Notes: generated by a model from the letters alone, not told the origin. Shown: positions 47,756 to 59,916, numbered from the stretch's first letter. The stretch: 64,000 nucleotides of DNA from Bos javanicus (GCF_032452875.1 NC_083875.1:80002178-80066177); one strand, 5' to 3'. Translations and numbers: made by a program.

Positions 47756-48930
47756 ACCATCGTGATTATCTGGGTTGTGAAGATCTTTTTTGTGCAGTTC
47801 TTCTGTGTATTCTTACCACCTCTTCTTAATATCTTTTGCTTTTGTTAGGTCCATACCATTTCTCTCCTTTATCGAGCCCATCTTTGCATGAAATGTTCCC
47901 TTGGTATCTCTAATTTTGTTCAAGAGATCTCTAGTCTTTCCCATTCTGTTGTTTTCCTCTATTTCTTTGCATTGATCGCGGAGGAAGGCTTTCTTATCTC
48001 TCCTTGCTATTCTTTGGAACTCTGCATTCAGATGCTTAGATCTTTCCTTTTCACCTTTGCTTTTCGCTTCTCTTCTTTTCACAGCTATTTGTAAGGCCTC
48101 TTCAGACTGCCATTTTGCTCTTATGCATTTCTTTTCCATGGGGATGGTCTTGATCCCTGTCTCCTGTGCAATGTCACGAACCTCCGTCCATAGTTCCTCA
48201 GGCACTCTGTCTATCAGATCTAGACCCTTAAATCTATTTCTCACTTCCACTGTATATTATAAGGGATTTGATTTAGGTCATACCTGAATGGTCTAGTGGT
48301 TTTCCCCACTTTCTTCAATTAAGTCTAAATTTGGCAATAAGAAGGAGTTCATGATCTGAGTCACAGTCAGCTCCCGGTCGTGTTTTTGCTGACTGTATAG
48401 AGCTTCTCCATCTTTGGCTGCAAAGAACATAATCAATCTGATTTCAGTGTTGACCATCTGGTGATGTCCATGTGTAGAGTCTTCTCTTGTGTTGTTGGAA
48501 GAAGGTATTTGCTATGACCAGTGCGTTCTCTTGGCAAAATTCTATTAGCCTTTGCCCTGCTTCATTCTGTACTCCAAGGCCAAATTTGCCTGTTACTCCA
48601 GGTGTTTCTTGACTTCCTACTTTTGCATTCCAGTCCCCTGTAATGAAAAGGACATCTTTTGGGGGGTGTTAGTTCTAAAAGGTCTTGTAGGTCTTCATAG
48701 AACCATTCAACTTCAGCTTCTTCAGCGTTACTGGTTGGGGCATAGGCTTGGATCACTGTGATATTATTGAATGGTTTGCTTTGGAAATGAACAGAGATCA
48801 TTCTGTTGTTTTTGTGATTTCATCCAAGTACTGCATTTCGGACTCTTTTGTTGACCATCATGGCCACTTCATTTCTTTTAAGGGATTCCTGCCCACAGTA
48901 GTAGATATAATGGTCATCTGAGTTAAATTC

Positions 48931-49186
48931 CGAAGAAGGCAGTGGCACCCCACTCCAGTACTTTTGCCTATAAAATCCCGTGGACAGAGGAGCCTGGTAG
49001 GCTGCAGTCTATGGGGTCGCTAGAGTCAGACACGACTGAGCGACTTCCCTTTCACTTTTCACTTTCATGCATTGGAGAAGGAAATGGCAACCCACTCCAG
49101 TGTTCTTGCCTGGAGGATCCCAGGGACGGGAAAGCCTGGTGGGCTGCCATCTATGGGGTTGCACAGTCAGACACGACTGAAGCGAC

Positions 49187-49216
<30 letters not shown>
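48931..49216 (+). mobile_element. BOV-A2 SINE inside BovB endonuclease
   Basis: A complete dimer ending in about ten CAG units. The TSD 'gagttaaattc' is at 48920-48930 and 49217-49227; the first base is ambiguous with the CAG tail. It disrupts the BovB endonuclease at the block encoding EFNSDDH. Confidence 0.97.
49187..49216 (+). repeat. (CAG)10 microsatellite
   Basis: Perfect CAG run forming the BOV-A2 tail. Likely length-polymorphic. Confidence 0.95.
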
Positions 49217-49218
<2 letters not shown>

Positions 49219-50036
49219 GTTAAATTCACCCATTCCAGTCATTTTAGCTCACTGATTCCTAGAATGTCGACATTCACTCTTGCCATCTCCTGTTTGACCA
49301 CTTCTAGTTTGCCTTGATTCATGGACTTGACATTCCAGGTTCCAATGCAATATTGCTCTTTACAGCATCGGACCTTGCTTCTATCACCAGTCACATCCAC
49401 AACTGGGTATTCTTTTTGCTTTGGCTCTATCCCTTCATTCCTTCTGGAGTTATTTTCCACTGATCTCCAGTAGCATATTGGGCACCTACTGACCCAGGGA
49501 GTTCCTCCTTCAGTATCCTATCATTTTGTCTTTTCATACTGTTCATGGGGTTCTCAAGGCAAGACTACTGAAGTGGTTTGCCATTCCCTTCTCCAGTGGA
49601 CCACATTCTGTCAGACATCTCCACCATGACCCGTCTGTCTTGGGTGGCCCCACACGGCATGGCTTAGTTTAATTGAGTTAGACAAGGCTCTGGTCCGTGT
49701 GATCAGAATGGCTAGCTTTCTGTGGTTATGGTTTCAGTGTGTCTGGCCTCTGATGCCCTCTCGCAACACCTATGGTCTTACTTGGGTTTCTCTACCTTGG
49801 ACGTGGCATATCTCTTCATGGCTGCTCCAGCAAAGCACAGCCGCTGCTCCTTATTTTGGATGAGGGGTATCTCCTCACAGCCACCCCTCATGACCTTGAA
49901 TGTGGAGTATCTCCTCTTGGCCCTCCTGTGTCCGCACAGCCACAGCTCCTTGGACGTGGGGTAGCTCCTCTCGGCTGAGGTTTTGCGCGATCCGTCGCAG
50001 CCAGCGGGCTTCTGAGATGGACCCTGGCATTCTCTT

Positions 50037-50325
50037 ACTTGTAGCTAAACACAATCCTAAATCAAACAGTACAGCATAGGAAAAAACAAAAGGGAACTAG
50101 AAGAAATATTGGTGAAAATAAATCCAGTGATGATGGTAACCCCAAAAAGAAGACAAGCTGGTCTTGCACAGTTGCTACATGCCATCCTGAAATTTGCTCC
50201 CAAATATGACAGAAGCCAAAACCAAGAAGAAATTTCTCAATATGACTACTACTACTAATACTACTGTTAACACTATTCACAACACAGAGCAAAGGTACAC
50301 ACTCATGGCATAGCTAGGTCACGTT
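50037..50325. other. Unassigned sequence
   Basis: Nothing recognised; no gene. Confidence 0.35.
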
Positions 50326-50515
50326 TCCTAAGTGTTGACTGTATGCCAGGCCCTCTTGTAAGCACTTTACATTGAACTGAACATTTAAGCTTCAGAATGG
50401 CCTTTACGATTATTATCTGTATTTCACAAATGAAGATAATAATATCTAGAGAGCTTACGTGGCTCACCAAGGGTCAAAGAACCAGTATTTCAACCTGAGC
50501 CGTCTTACCACAGAC
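50326..50515 (+). mobile_element. MIR SINE
   Basis: 'tgtatgccaggccctcttgtaagcactttacattg...tttcacaaatgaagataataat...gctcaccaagggtcaaag' is the MIR order including its conserved core. Confidence 0.8.
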
Positions 50516-51795
50516 CTGCGTATTAACCATATTTTACAGAAATCTTACAAGTCTGATGTATTATCTTTTTTTTTTAACTTTGGTAAAGGGTCTGCTCAAA
50601 TCTTTTATTTCTAAAAATTGGGTTTCTCATCTACTTAATTATTGCCTATGTGCTCTTCAAAGTTAACACTGACAGTTGAACACCCCAAAGAGACAGAGTC
50701 AAAGGCAACGATGGAATGGCATCTTCAAAGACCAGAAAGAAAATCACTTCTAACCTAGAAGTCTACATTCAGGGAAAATATCCTTTAAATGTGAAAGGAA
50801 AGGAGAGATATTTTTGGACAAACAAACAAACAAGTAAACAGAAAAAAGAAAATGCACATCTAGGATACCCACTTTAAAGAAAATATTGAGGATTGTCCTC
50901 AAGGCACAAGGAAAATTAAATGAGATAGAAGGCTGGAGATGCAGAAAGAAATGAAGAACAATATGAAAGGTGAATATGTAGGTAAATCTAAATGCATATT
51001 AGCTGTATAAAACTTTGTAAAATAATACACGTGTGTGTGTGTGTGTGTGTGTGCACGCGCACGCATGTATAGTCACTAAGATTTGGGCCAGAGGCACCCT
51101 TCCCTAGGCCTTGCACTCTGGCCTTCTTCCTGCCATGCCTTAAGGTAAGGAATCCATAGGGTACATGCCCACCTGGAGCCTATGTCTCTCTACTTAGAGC
51201 ACAGTTTGGGTACCTGGGACCTCAAAATTCCCCACACACATGGATCTGATCCTCCTTCCATGTCTTTGTGGTGTGGGCCCTATTATCCCTGGCTCCATCC
51301 TCCCAAGAACAGACCACATTTCCAGTGCACACCTGAGAGCCTAGGAGTGAATACTCAGAGGCTGTTTGTAGCAGGAATTCACAGAGCTGGATAGTCCGTA
51401 CACACATGCGTGAGGCCTCCCGGGGTTGGAGGTAGAAGTGGGAAGAGGAGTGGGGGTGGGAGGAGGAGGAGTGTAACTGTGGACCAGGAACCAGAAGCTA
51501 GCTGCTCTGTGCCATAATATTCTAGCAGGGAACTCTGAGGAGTCCTGAATTCGAATTCAGAATTATGAATTCTATCTGGCTTTCTAAATTGTCATTACTG
51601 ATAAATGTAGGAAAATAACATATATTTTGCTCAACAATTTGTTAGCATGATTTATTCTTTAAACTATCTAGATACATAGTGTATGGGTTTCCATGTGTAC
51701 TCATCCAAATCTTAAAAATGTTATGGAATGGGCATCTGCCTATAGAATTAAAATACATGAAAACAAAAACACGTAAGTTGGGATGGAGGTAAATG
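50516..51795. other. Old L1 ORF2 piece, microsatellite, unassigned
   Basis: About 50720-51000 ('agaccagaaagaaaatcacttctaacctagaagtctac...gcagaaagaaatgaagaac') is L1 coding sequence on the plus strand. 51060-51795 is unassigned and holds no exon I can defend. Confidence 0.55.
51029..51066. repeat. (GT)n microsatellite
   Basis: About 12 GT units followed by 'gcacgcgcacgca', a stretch of alternating purine and pyrimidine. Confidence 0.95.
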
Positions 51796-52120
51796 GAGTT
51801 CAGTTCAGTCGCTCAGTCGTGTCTGACTCTTTGCGACCCCACGAATCGCAGCACGCCAGGCCTCCCTGTCCATCACCAGCTCCTGGAGTTCACCCAGACT
51901 CACATCCATCGAGTCAGTGATGCCATCCAGCCATCTCATCCTCTGTCATCTCCTTCTCCTCCTGCCCCCAATCCCTCCCAGCATCAGAGTCTTTTCCAAT
52001 GAGTCAACTCTTCGCATGAGGTGGCCAAAGTACTGGAGTTTCAGCTTTAGCATCATTCCTTCCAAAGAACACCCAGGGCTGATCTCCTTCAGAATGGACT
52101 GGTTGGATCTCCTTGCAGTC
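51796..52120 (-). mobile_element. BovB 3' end fragment
   Basis: Minus-strand 325-bp BovB end with the tail at left ('gagttcagttcagtcgctcag') and truncated at 'ttggatctccttgcagtc'. Little diverged. Confidence 0.94.
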
Positions 52121-52371
52121 AAAGTAATAACACGTGTGAGACATGAAAGAAGTAACGTTTATTAGTTCTAAGTTAAAGATGTTTGCTGTCATATCTAGGA
52201 TATCCACTGAAAGAATAGGAAGATACTATATCATAAAAGGAAATAGAGGAAGAGAAATGAGTAATAAAAAATATTTAACCAACCCAAAAGTAGACAAGAA
52301 AGTCAAGAAAAAGCCATATAGTTTGGGTGGGAAAAGCAGAGGGCATATAGTAAGATGTTAAAACTGTGTAT

Positions 52372-52628
52372 GTTGTTGTTCAGTCGCTAAGTCGTGTCCG
52401 ACTCTTTGTGGCACCGTGGACTGCAGCATGCCAGGCGCCTCTGTCCGATCGTTCATGGGGTTCTCGTGGCAAGAATACTGGAGTGGATTGCATTTTCTCC
52501 TCCAGTGGACCACATTTTGTCAAAACTCTTCACTATGACCCATCTGCTTGGGTGGCCCTGCATAGCATGGCTCATGGCTTGAGTTACTCAAGTCCCTACA
52601 CCACAACAAAGCTGTGATCTATGAAGGG
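52372..52628 (-). mobile_element. Short BovB-derived element: 5' region joined to 3' tail
   Basis: Minus strand, 257 bp. The first part (52628 to about 52455) matches the BovB 5' UTR seen at 19385-19545 and 49545-49710 (ending in the 'gagaaccccatgaac' block). It then passes directly into the BovB 3' tail ('gactgcagcatgccagg' to 'cagtcgctaag', left part). The TSD is 'aaaactgtgtat' (52360-52371) against 'aaaacggtgtat' (52629-52640), one difference in 12. Confidence 0.8.
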
Positions 52629-52640
52629 AAAACGGTGTAT

Positions 52641-53855
52641 ATCAACACTTAAATCGATATGAATTGAATAACTACCTCAAATTAAAAGCCAAAGATTGGC
52701 AGTCTGGATAAAAAAATTCCAGTGACCTGCTGCTTACAAGAGACATAATCTAAGTATGAGACTACACAAAGGTTAACTGTAAAAGGATGGGAAAAGATAT
52801 ACCTCTGAAACATTTAGTAATAGAAAGTTGTTATAGCTATCACAATATCAGACAAAGTCAATTTTATTTATTTATTTTATCATTTCATTTATGATTAAAG
52901 GTAACAAGAATTATTTATCATTAAAGCTTTGTTTATCAAGAAGATAAAACATTTATAAATTGTATGCCCTGAATAGCAGAGTCTTACATATGAAGTAAAA
53001 ATTTAATAGAACTAAAAATAAAAGCAAAATCCTATTTAATCAAAATAGAAAACTTAAATGTATCCCTCCTCTCAGTAACTGATAAACAAAATCAGTAGAC
53101 CTACTGAATGACATGATTAACAAATTTGACATAATTGATATAAATAAAAACCTATACCCAATAATTGTAGGATAGACATTCTACTCAGGTACACATGAAA
53201 CCTTATCAAAATTAACTGTGTTAACCCATAAAGCATATTTCATAACAAGCAAATTATACAAAGCATGTTCTCTGACCACAGTGAAATTAAGCTAGAAATC
53301 AATAACAAAATGATAATGAAAAATATCCATATATTTAAGGGCTAAAAATATAATTCTGAATAGTTATTTAAAAGCAATACACTTTAAAAAATAAATGAAA
53401 GCCATACACATGAATAACCTTAAATAATTCAAAGATATCATATTGGAAATTAGAAACTATCATTTTTTTTCTAACTTATGCTTAAAGTTAAATAGTTTAT
53501 TTTCAGCTTTTCCTCTTTTCTAATATGTGCATTTAGGTCTGTAATTTTCCCTCTAAGCATACCTTTCAGCTGCTGTACAACTTTTTAGGACATCTTATCA
53601 AATGTAAATAGCAATCCTAGAGGATTGCAGACTTAAATATGAAAGATAAAAATATAAAGCTTTGACAAGATAACATAGCTGCATGATCTTTGTACAAGCA
53701 AAGAATTCTTCAACAGGATTAGCTGCAGAGGAAAAGATTAATCAACTGAGTATATTAGAATTAGGAAATCATTTATCAAAAGGTATCATTAAGAAAATAA
53801 AAAAGCAATCCAGCTAATTGATAAGTCTACATTACTATTTAAAAAGAGAAAAAGA
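52641..53855 (+). mobile_element. Old L1 ORF2, composite
   Basis: 52680-53450 follows the L1 ORF2 endonuclease region on the plus strand ('gattggcagtctggataaaaaa', 'gcatgttctctgaccacagtg'). 53465-53590 is antisense L1, and 53600-53850 is again plus ('ggattgcagacttaaatatgaaag'). Decayed; no frame. Confidence 0.8.
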
Positions 53856-53858
53856 GAT

Positions 53859-53980
53859 GGGGAATTCTCTTGTGGTCAGTGATTGGGACTCTGCACCTTA
53901 ACTACCAAAGACACAGGTTCGACTCCTGGTTGGGGAACTAAGATCCCACAAGCCACGCATTGTGGCCAAAAAAAGAAAAA
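53859..53980 (+). mobile_element. CHR-2-type SINE
   Basis: 'ggggaattctcttgtggtcag', B box 'ggttcgactcctgg', 'aactaagatcccacaagcc' and an A-rich tail. Confidence 0.88.
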
Positions 53981-55382
53981 GAGAGAGAGAAACGTTTCTT
54001 TGGTCAATTTAGGAGGTAGCTAGAACATCATCTCTTTAATATGAATATTGGCAACTAAAGGGGAAATCTTAAGCAATGAATCATCTCTCTTGTGCAATTT
54101 TTCAGTGTAACTAAATAGCCCTAATTGATGGGGAGAAAGTTTTTCTTAAAAATTATTCCCAATTAATAAATTTAGAATAAATGATAGAATTAGAAAATCA
54201 CCAAATGAGTAAATTGTAAGGAAATAATCTAGTCAAAGATTTTTGTATTAGTTATCTCTTGTTGTGTAACACATTACCCCCCAAATGTAGCAACTTAATA
54301 CAACCATTTTTTATGTCACAGTTTCCATGGGTCTGGAATCTGAGTGTGGTTTAACTGGATGCCCCTGACTCAGGCTCTCCCATGAGGATGCAGTCAAGGA
54401 TTCAGCTGGGACTGCAGTAATCTCAACCCTTGGTAAGCGGAGGATGTGCTTCCAAGCTCACTCTTGCGGCTGTTGGCACAGCTCAGGTCCCTGCTGGCAG
54501 TTGTCCAGAGATGTCAGTTATTTGCCACAGGGACCTCTTCATAAAGCATCTCAGAATATAACAGCTGGTTTCCCCAGGAGCTACCAAGTGAGTGAGAGCA
54601 AGAGAGAGAATTCAAGATAATGTGCACAGTTTTCTTAAACAATGTCAAAGTGACATATCACCTCTGCTGGTTCTGTTAATAGAAACAGTCATAAGTCCAG
54701 CCTACACTCAGGGAGAGGGTGTAAATTTACACAAGGATGTGAATACCAAAGTGGGGATCACTGGGAGCCTCAGAGAGGATGCCATCATCATCAGTGGATG
54801 GAAACCACTGGACGAAAGGCCTGATGGAGAACTTCATCATCAGAGGCACCACCACCTGAATTTACTCCTCAATCTATTATAAAGGGGACAACCAGCTATT
54901 GTTTGCCTTCTGTTGTGAAGCAGTCTGAAGTACATAGCATCATCTCATGAACTGTCCTTTGCAAAAAGAGTCTAAATCTAATCAAGCCTCTAGCAAACAT
55001 TCAATTTACAAGAAATATGGATGACAGAAGAAAAAGTGAATATCATGAGGATAAAAATCTAAATTGAGGCACCTTCTATAGGAGAATGGATCTATTTATT
55101 CAGTAAGTCAATTGCATGGGGAAAAAATGAAATTCTCTATATTAAAAGAACCTTAAAAGAAGTAAAAACCCGTCTTCCCTTGTGGCTTATCTGGTAAAGA
55201 GAAGTAAAAACCAAACGCAATATTTAACCTTGCTTGGATACTGATTGAAACAAGTCAACTAGAAAGTATTTATTTTGAGACAATAAGGGGACTTTGAACA
55301 TAGACAGGATCAAGGAATTTTTGTTCACTTTTTTGGAATGATAAAGGCTAAGCGAAATAAACCTGTCACAAAAAGACAAATG
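53981..55382. other. Gene-free stretch; old interspersed repeat suspected
   Basis: About 54245-54560 ('tattagttatctcttgttgtgtaacacattacc...') has the look of a widespread old mammalian repeat, but I cannot name the family. The frame 54592-54882 has no exon borders. The rest is unassigned. Confidence 0.4.
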
Positions 55383-55509
55383 AGGGGATGGAGCCAAGCA
55401 AAAACAATACCCAGGTGTGGATGTGACTGTTGATAGAAGAAAGGTCTGATGCTGCAAAGACCAATATTGCATAGGAACCTGGAATGTTGGGTAAATGAAT
55501 TAAGGCAAA

Positions 55510-55971
55510 TTGGAGGTGGTCAAACAGGAGATGGCAAGAGTGAACATCGACATTCTAGGAATCAGCGAACTAAAATGGACTGGAATGGGTGAATTTAACT
55601 CAGATGACCATTATATTTACTACTGCGGGCAGGAATCCCTTAGAAGAAATGGAGTAGCCATCATGGTAAACAAAAGAGTCCAAAATGCAGTACTTGGATG
55701 CAATCTCAAAAATGACAGAATAATCTCTGTTCATTTCCAAGACAAACCATTCATTATCACAGTGATCCAAGTCTATGCCCCAACCACTAATGCTGAAGAA
55801 GCTGAAGTTGATCAGTTCTATGAAGACCTAAAAGACCTTTTAGAACTAACACCCAAAAAAGATGTCTTTTTCATTATAGGGGACTGGAATGCAAAAGTAG
55901 GAAGTCAAGAAACACCTGGAGTAACAGGCAAATTGGCCTTGGAGTACGGAATGAAGCAGGGCAAAATCTAA
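55510..55971 (+). pseudogene. BovB endonuclease domain, best preserved
   Basis: 153 codons with ARVNIDILGISELKW (catalytic Glu), GEFNSDDHYIYYCGQESLRR, VIQVYAPTTNAEEAEV and FIIGDWNAKVG, the ordered blocks of an RTE-type AP endonuclease. It is lost after about residue 140 through a one-base deletion in 'caaattggcc' (other copies have 'caaatttggcc'). The catalytic SDH block lies in a separate frame near 56150. LINE relic. Confidence 0.9.
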
Positions 55972-57054
55972 CAGAGTTCTGCCAACAGAATGCAGTGGTC
56001 AAAACAAACACCCTCTTCCAACAACACAAGAAATGACACTACACATGGACATCACCAGATGGTCAACACTGAAATCAGATTGATTATGTTCTTTGCAGCC
56101 AAAGATGGAGAAGCTTTATACAGTCAGCAAAAACAAGACTGGGAGCTGACTGTGGCTCAGATCATGAACTCCTAGTTGCCAAATTCAGACTTAAATTGAA
56201 GAAAGTAGGGAAAACCACTAGACCATTCAGGTATGACCTAAGTCAAATCCCTTATGATTATACAGTGGAAGTGAGAAATAGATTTAAGGGTCTAGATCTG
56301 ATAGACAGAGTGGCTGATGAACTATGGATGGAGGTTTGTGACATTGTACAGGAGGCAGGGATCAAGACCATCCCCATGGAAGAGAAATGCATAATAGCAA
56401 AATGGCTGTCTGTGGAGGCCTTACAAATAGCTGTGAAAAGGAGAGAAGCGAAAAGCAAAGGAGAAAAGGAAAGATCTAAGCATCTGAAATGCAGTGTTCC
56501 AAAGAATAGCAAGGAGAGATAAGAAAGTCTTCCTCAGCGATCAATGCAAAGAAATAGAGGAAACAACAGAATGGGAAAGACTAGAAATCTCTTCAAGAAA
56601 ATTAGAGATACCAAGGGAACATTTCATGCAAAGATGGGCACAATAAAGGACAGAAATGGTGTGGACCTAACAGAAGCAGAAGATATTAAGAAGAGGTGGC
56701 AAGAATGCACAGAAGAACTGTACAAAAAAGATCTTCATGACTCAGATAATCACGATGGTGTGATCACTCACACTCACCTAGAGCCAGACATCCTGGAATG
56801 TGAAGTCAAGTGGGCCTTAGAAAGCATCACTACGAACAAAGCTAGTGGAGGTGATAGAATTCCAGTTGAGCTATTTCAAATCCTGAAGGATGATGCTGTG
56901 AAAGTGCTGTACTCACTATGTCAGCAAATTTGGAAAACTAAGCAGTAGCCACAACTGGAAAAGTTCAGTTTTCATTCCAATCCCAAAGAAAGGCAATGCC
57001 AAAAAATGCTCAAATTACCACACAATTGCACTCATCTCACACGCTAGTAAAGTA

Positions 57055-57639
57055 ATGCTCAAAATTCTCCAAGCTAGGCTTCATCAGTATGTGAACCGTG
57101 AACTTCCAGATGTTCAAGCTGGTTTTAGAAAAGGCAGAGGAACCAGAGATCAAATTGCCAACATCTGCTGGATCATCGAAAAAGCAAGAGAGTTCCAGAA
57201 AAACATCTATTTCTGCTTTATTGACCATGCCAAAGCCTTTGAGTGTGTGGATCACAGTAAACTGTGGAAAATTTTTCAAGAGATGGGGATACCAGACCAC
57301 CTGATCTGCCTCTTGAGAAATCTGTATGCAGGTCAGGAAGCAACAGTTAGAACTGGACATGGAACAACAGACTGGATCCAAATAGGAAAAAGAGTACATC
57401 AAGGCTGTATATTTTCACTCTGCTTATTTAACTTATATGCAGAGTACATCATGAGAAATGCTGGGCTGGAAGAAGCACAAGCTGGAATCAAGATTGCCGG
57501 GAGAAATCTCAATAACCTCAGATATGCAGATGACACCACTCTTATGGCAGAAAGTGAAGAGGAACTAAAAAGCCTCTTGATGAAAGTGAAAGAGGAGAGT
57601 GGTAAAAGTTGGCTTCAAACTCAACATTCAGAAAACTAA
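57055..57639 (+). pseudogene. BovB reverse transcriptase fragment
   Basis: 194 codons spanning AGFRKGRGTRDQ, FIDHAKAFECVDH (Asp kept, Tyr to His), HQGCIFSL (usual RQGCILSP altered) and an intact YADD in LRYADDTTLMAE. Ends by frameshift at about 57605, where frame 57599-57925 takes over. LINE relic. Confidence 0.9.
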
Positions 57640-58438
57640 GATCGTGGCATCTGGTCCCATCATTTCATGGGAATTAGATGGGGAAACAGTGGAAACAGTG
57701 TCAGACTTTATTTTTCTGGGCTCCAAAATCACTGCAGATGGTGACTGCAGTCATGAAATTAAAAGACGCTTACTCCTTGGAAGGAAGGTTATGACCAACC
57801 TAGATGGCATATTGAAAAGCAGAGACATTACTTTGCCAACAAAGGTCAGTCTAGTCAAGGCAATGGTTTTTCCTGTGGTCATGTATGGATGTGAGAGTTG
57901 GACCTGGAAGAAAGCTGAGTGCTGAAGAATTGATGCTTTTGAACTGTGGTGTTGGAGCAGACCCTTGAGAGTCCCTTGGACTGCAAGGAGATCCAACCAG
58001 TCCATTCTAAAGGAGATCAGTCCTGGGTGTTCTTTGGAAGGAATGATGCTAAAGCTGAAACTCCAGTACTTTGGCCACTTCATGTGAAGAGTTGACTCAT
58101 TGGAAAAGACTCTGATGCTGGGAGGGATTGGGGGCAGGAAGAAAAGGGGACGACAGAGGATGAGATGGCTGGATGGCATCACCGACTAGATGGATGTGAG
58201 TTTCAGTGAACTCCGGGAGTTGGTGATGGACAGGGAGGCCTGGCGTGCTGCGATTCATGGGGTCGCAAAGAGTCGGACATGACTGAGCGACTGATCTGAT
58301 CTGATCTGATCACCTTCATATGCACTCTTCTTTTCATACGATTTAAATTACCTCAGCCCTGGTCCAGATGGGTTTCAGCAGTCCAAACCAGGCATTATAT
58401 TAGCAGACCAATTTAGATCTTTTACTCCATAATAATGC

Positions 58439-58568
58439 TTTAATACTGAACCTTACATGCATATTTTATAGACTCGGTTCCTATTTTCCGTGGGGCCACT
58501 GCTTCTTTGCTTTTCATGTATAAATTCACTGCTCTCAAAAGGAAGATCTGTATCTAAGATGTTTTAAT
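58439..58568 (-). promoter_or_regulatory. Candidate polyadenylation signals of the minus-strand gene
   Basis: ATTAAA occurs on the minus strand at 58568-58563, 17 nt after the stop codon, and again at 58444-58439, about 140 nt after it. The second is better placed for a 3' UTR. No canonical AATAAA was noticed nearby. Confidence 0.35.
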
Positions 58569-58584
58569 GAACTATATATTTCAT

Positions 58585-58808
58585 TTAAGAAGGTGATAAC
58601 GTTTTTGGGTAATCAACTTTAGGATAAATGACCAGAGACTTATGAACTAGAGGTGGGGAAAGAGGATGCGGCAACTGCTGGCTCCCCACAAATCTCTTCT
58701 CGCTGTCATTCTTAATGTCTGAAAACTCATCCGAAATGCAGCGCTTCCACTTCACAAGCCCCTTGTAAAACTTCCATTCCAGATCCCTTAGATCCATGAA
58801 TTGTTTTG
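58585..58808 (-). CDS. Terminal coding exon of an unidentified host gene
   Basis: This exon is preceded by a good 3' splice site (minus strand 'gattcttttcag', AG at 58810-58809). Two bases (CA) complete a split codon, then 73 codons run to TAA at 58587-58585. The frame starts KQFMDLRDLEWKFYKGLVKW and ends DYPKTLSPS. It is charged and aromatic-rich in its first third and Ser/Pro-rich at the end; I see no signal peptide or membrane segment. The upstream exon at 62913-62421 ends in phase 1 (one base), so the junction codon is GCA (Ala) and the phases match exactly. I do not recognise the protein and assign no function. An ATG at 58797 opens the frame but is internal. Confidence that it is a real exon is good, not certain. 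Confidence 0.72.
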
Positions 58809-59916
58809 CTGAAAAGAATCATATTTTCAAAGAATCACACAATGGCCTTATTTAACCTTCAGTTACTTAGAGATGCTTCGTGAACAGAATGAACCTTTGA
58901 TGAATTCAAGTCCCCTTTTCCCTTATGTTTCTGAACTTTCTGAAGAAATCTGTTTCTGAAGTTTTGTAAACTAAGGGGGAACCTATATTGTTCATCTCAT
59001 CTAAAGCCGTCCTCCACATGGGAAATAGAGTGGGCCTGGCTGGGCCTGGCTAGGCCTGGAGTGGACTTTGCAGGGCCATCACAGGTAGAGGTGTCTCCTC
59101 TGGTGAGAATCGAGAGAGTACAGAGGTCTACAGGACATAGAAAAGGATCCTAATGTGTGGTTAAGATGAGTGGAAAGACTGATCACAGTTTATTTGTTAG
59201 TGTCATTTCTCCCAAGACACTAGTGTAAGCCCTGAGTATAACAGGGCAGTGGTTTAGCTAGAATCTGGTTGTTTTCCCTTCACTTTCAGGACCTGCCAGC
59301 TTAGGGCATCATTAGTAGTTTCAACCTCTTCATGGAGGTAATGAACCATGAAAAACTCAAGCCAACATATACTACGCAGTCCCCTCCTCAGCAGCCATTG
59401 CCCTTTCCCTTCCCTTCTTTTCATGGCTAGTAAGGATGTGTTCATGGCTAAAAACAAAAAGAACAATAAAAAGCAAGATCTTAGGCAGGGGCTTGGGTGG
59501 AAAATCTGAGGCCAAAGAGCAAATAGGAGTGTAAAGAATATCAGGAGAACAGGAGAAAATGGGTCAAGCAAACAAGCAGGTGGGCTGGTCTGTCTCTCAT
59601 GGGTGACTCTAGCATCCTCCCTGTGTGGTGATATTTGAGCAGGTCACCTGTGGCCGAGATACCGCCCCTGCCCCAGTCAGGCCCCCACCCCTGGGAAGGG
59701 TTTGAGTTTCCCCAGGTCTGCGAGATAGGAAGTCTGTATAAATATTCTACACATGCCTAAAGTAGCAGACAGGGGCCAGGGACTGTGCTTTGATTCAGAT
59801 CTGGCCATAGTGTTCAACGGCCTGTCCTAGGGCTCAGTTGCCAAGGTTGAGGGAATTTGGCAGGATCTCAGCAGGCCTGGAATAGCAGGAAGGGCAGGGA
59901 TATTTGGTGAGGTCAT

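Larger units (their letters stand above)
46214..50025 (-). mobile_element. BovB LINE, full length, 11-bp TSD, carrying a BOV-A2
   Basis: Complete minus-strand BovB: 5' UTR (50025 to about 49480), endonuclease (49460-48562, split), linker (48250-47813), RT (47755-46430), and the tail at 46214-46228. The TSD 'ggcattctctt' at 46203-46213 and 50026-50036 is perfect. Without the BOV-A2 and its extra target copy the element is 3515 bp. It is inactive through frameshifts and the SINE in the endonuclease. Confidence 0.97.
55383..58312 (+). mobile_element. BovB LINE, nearly full coding part
   Basis: Starts in the distal 5' UTR ('ggggatggagccaagcaaaaac') and ends in a (GATCT)n tail (58290-58312). Coding remnants: endonuclease 55510-55971, C-part 55990-56175, linker 56196-56522, 56544-56948, RT 57055-57639, C-part 57599-57925. 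There are at least five frame breaks and a stop in 56940-56950. No clear TSD found. Confidence 0.96.

Noticed and set aside
54592..54882. 96-codon frame ending in a His-rich run
   Set aside because: No initiation or splice context, and it lies in a region that looks like an old interspersed repeat.
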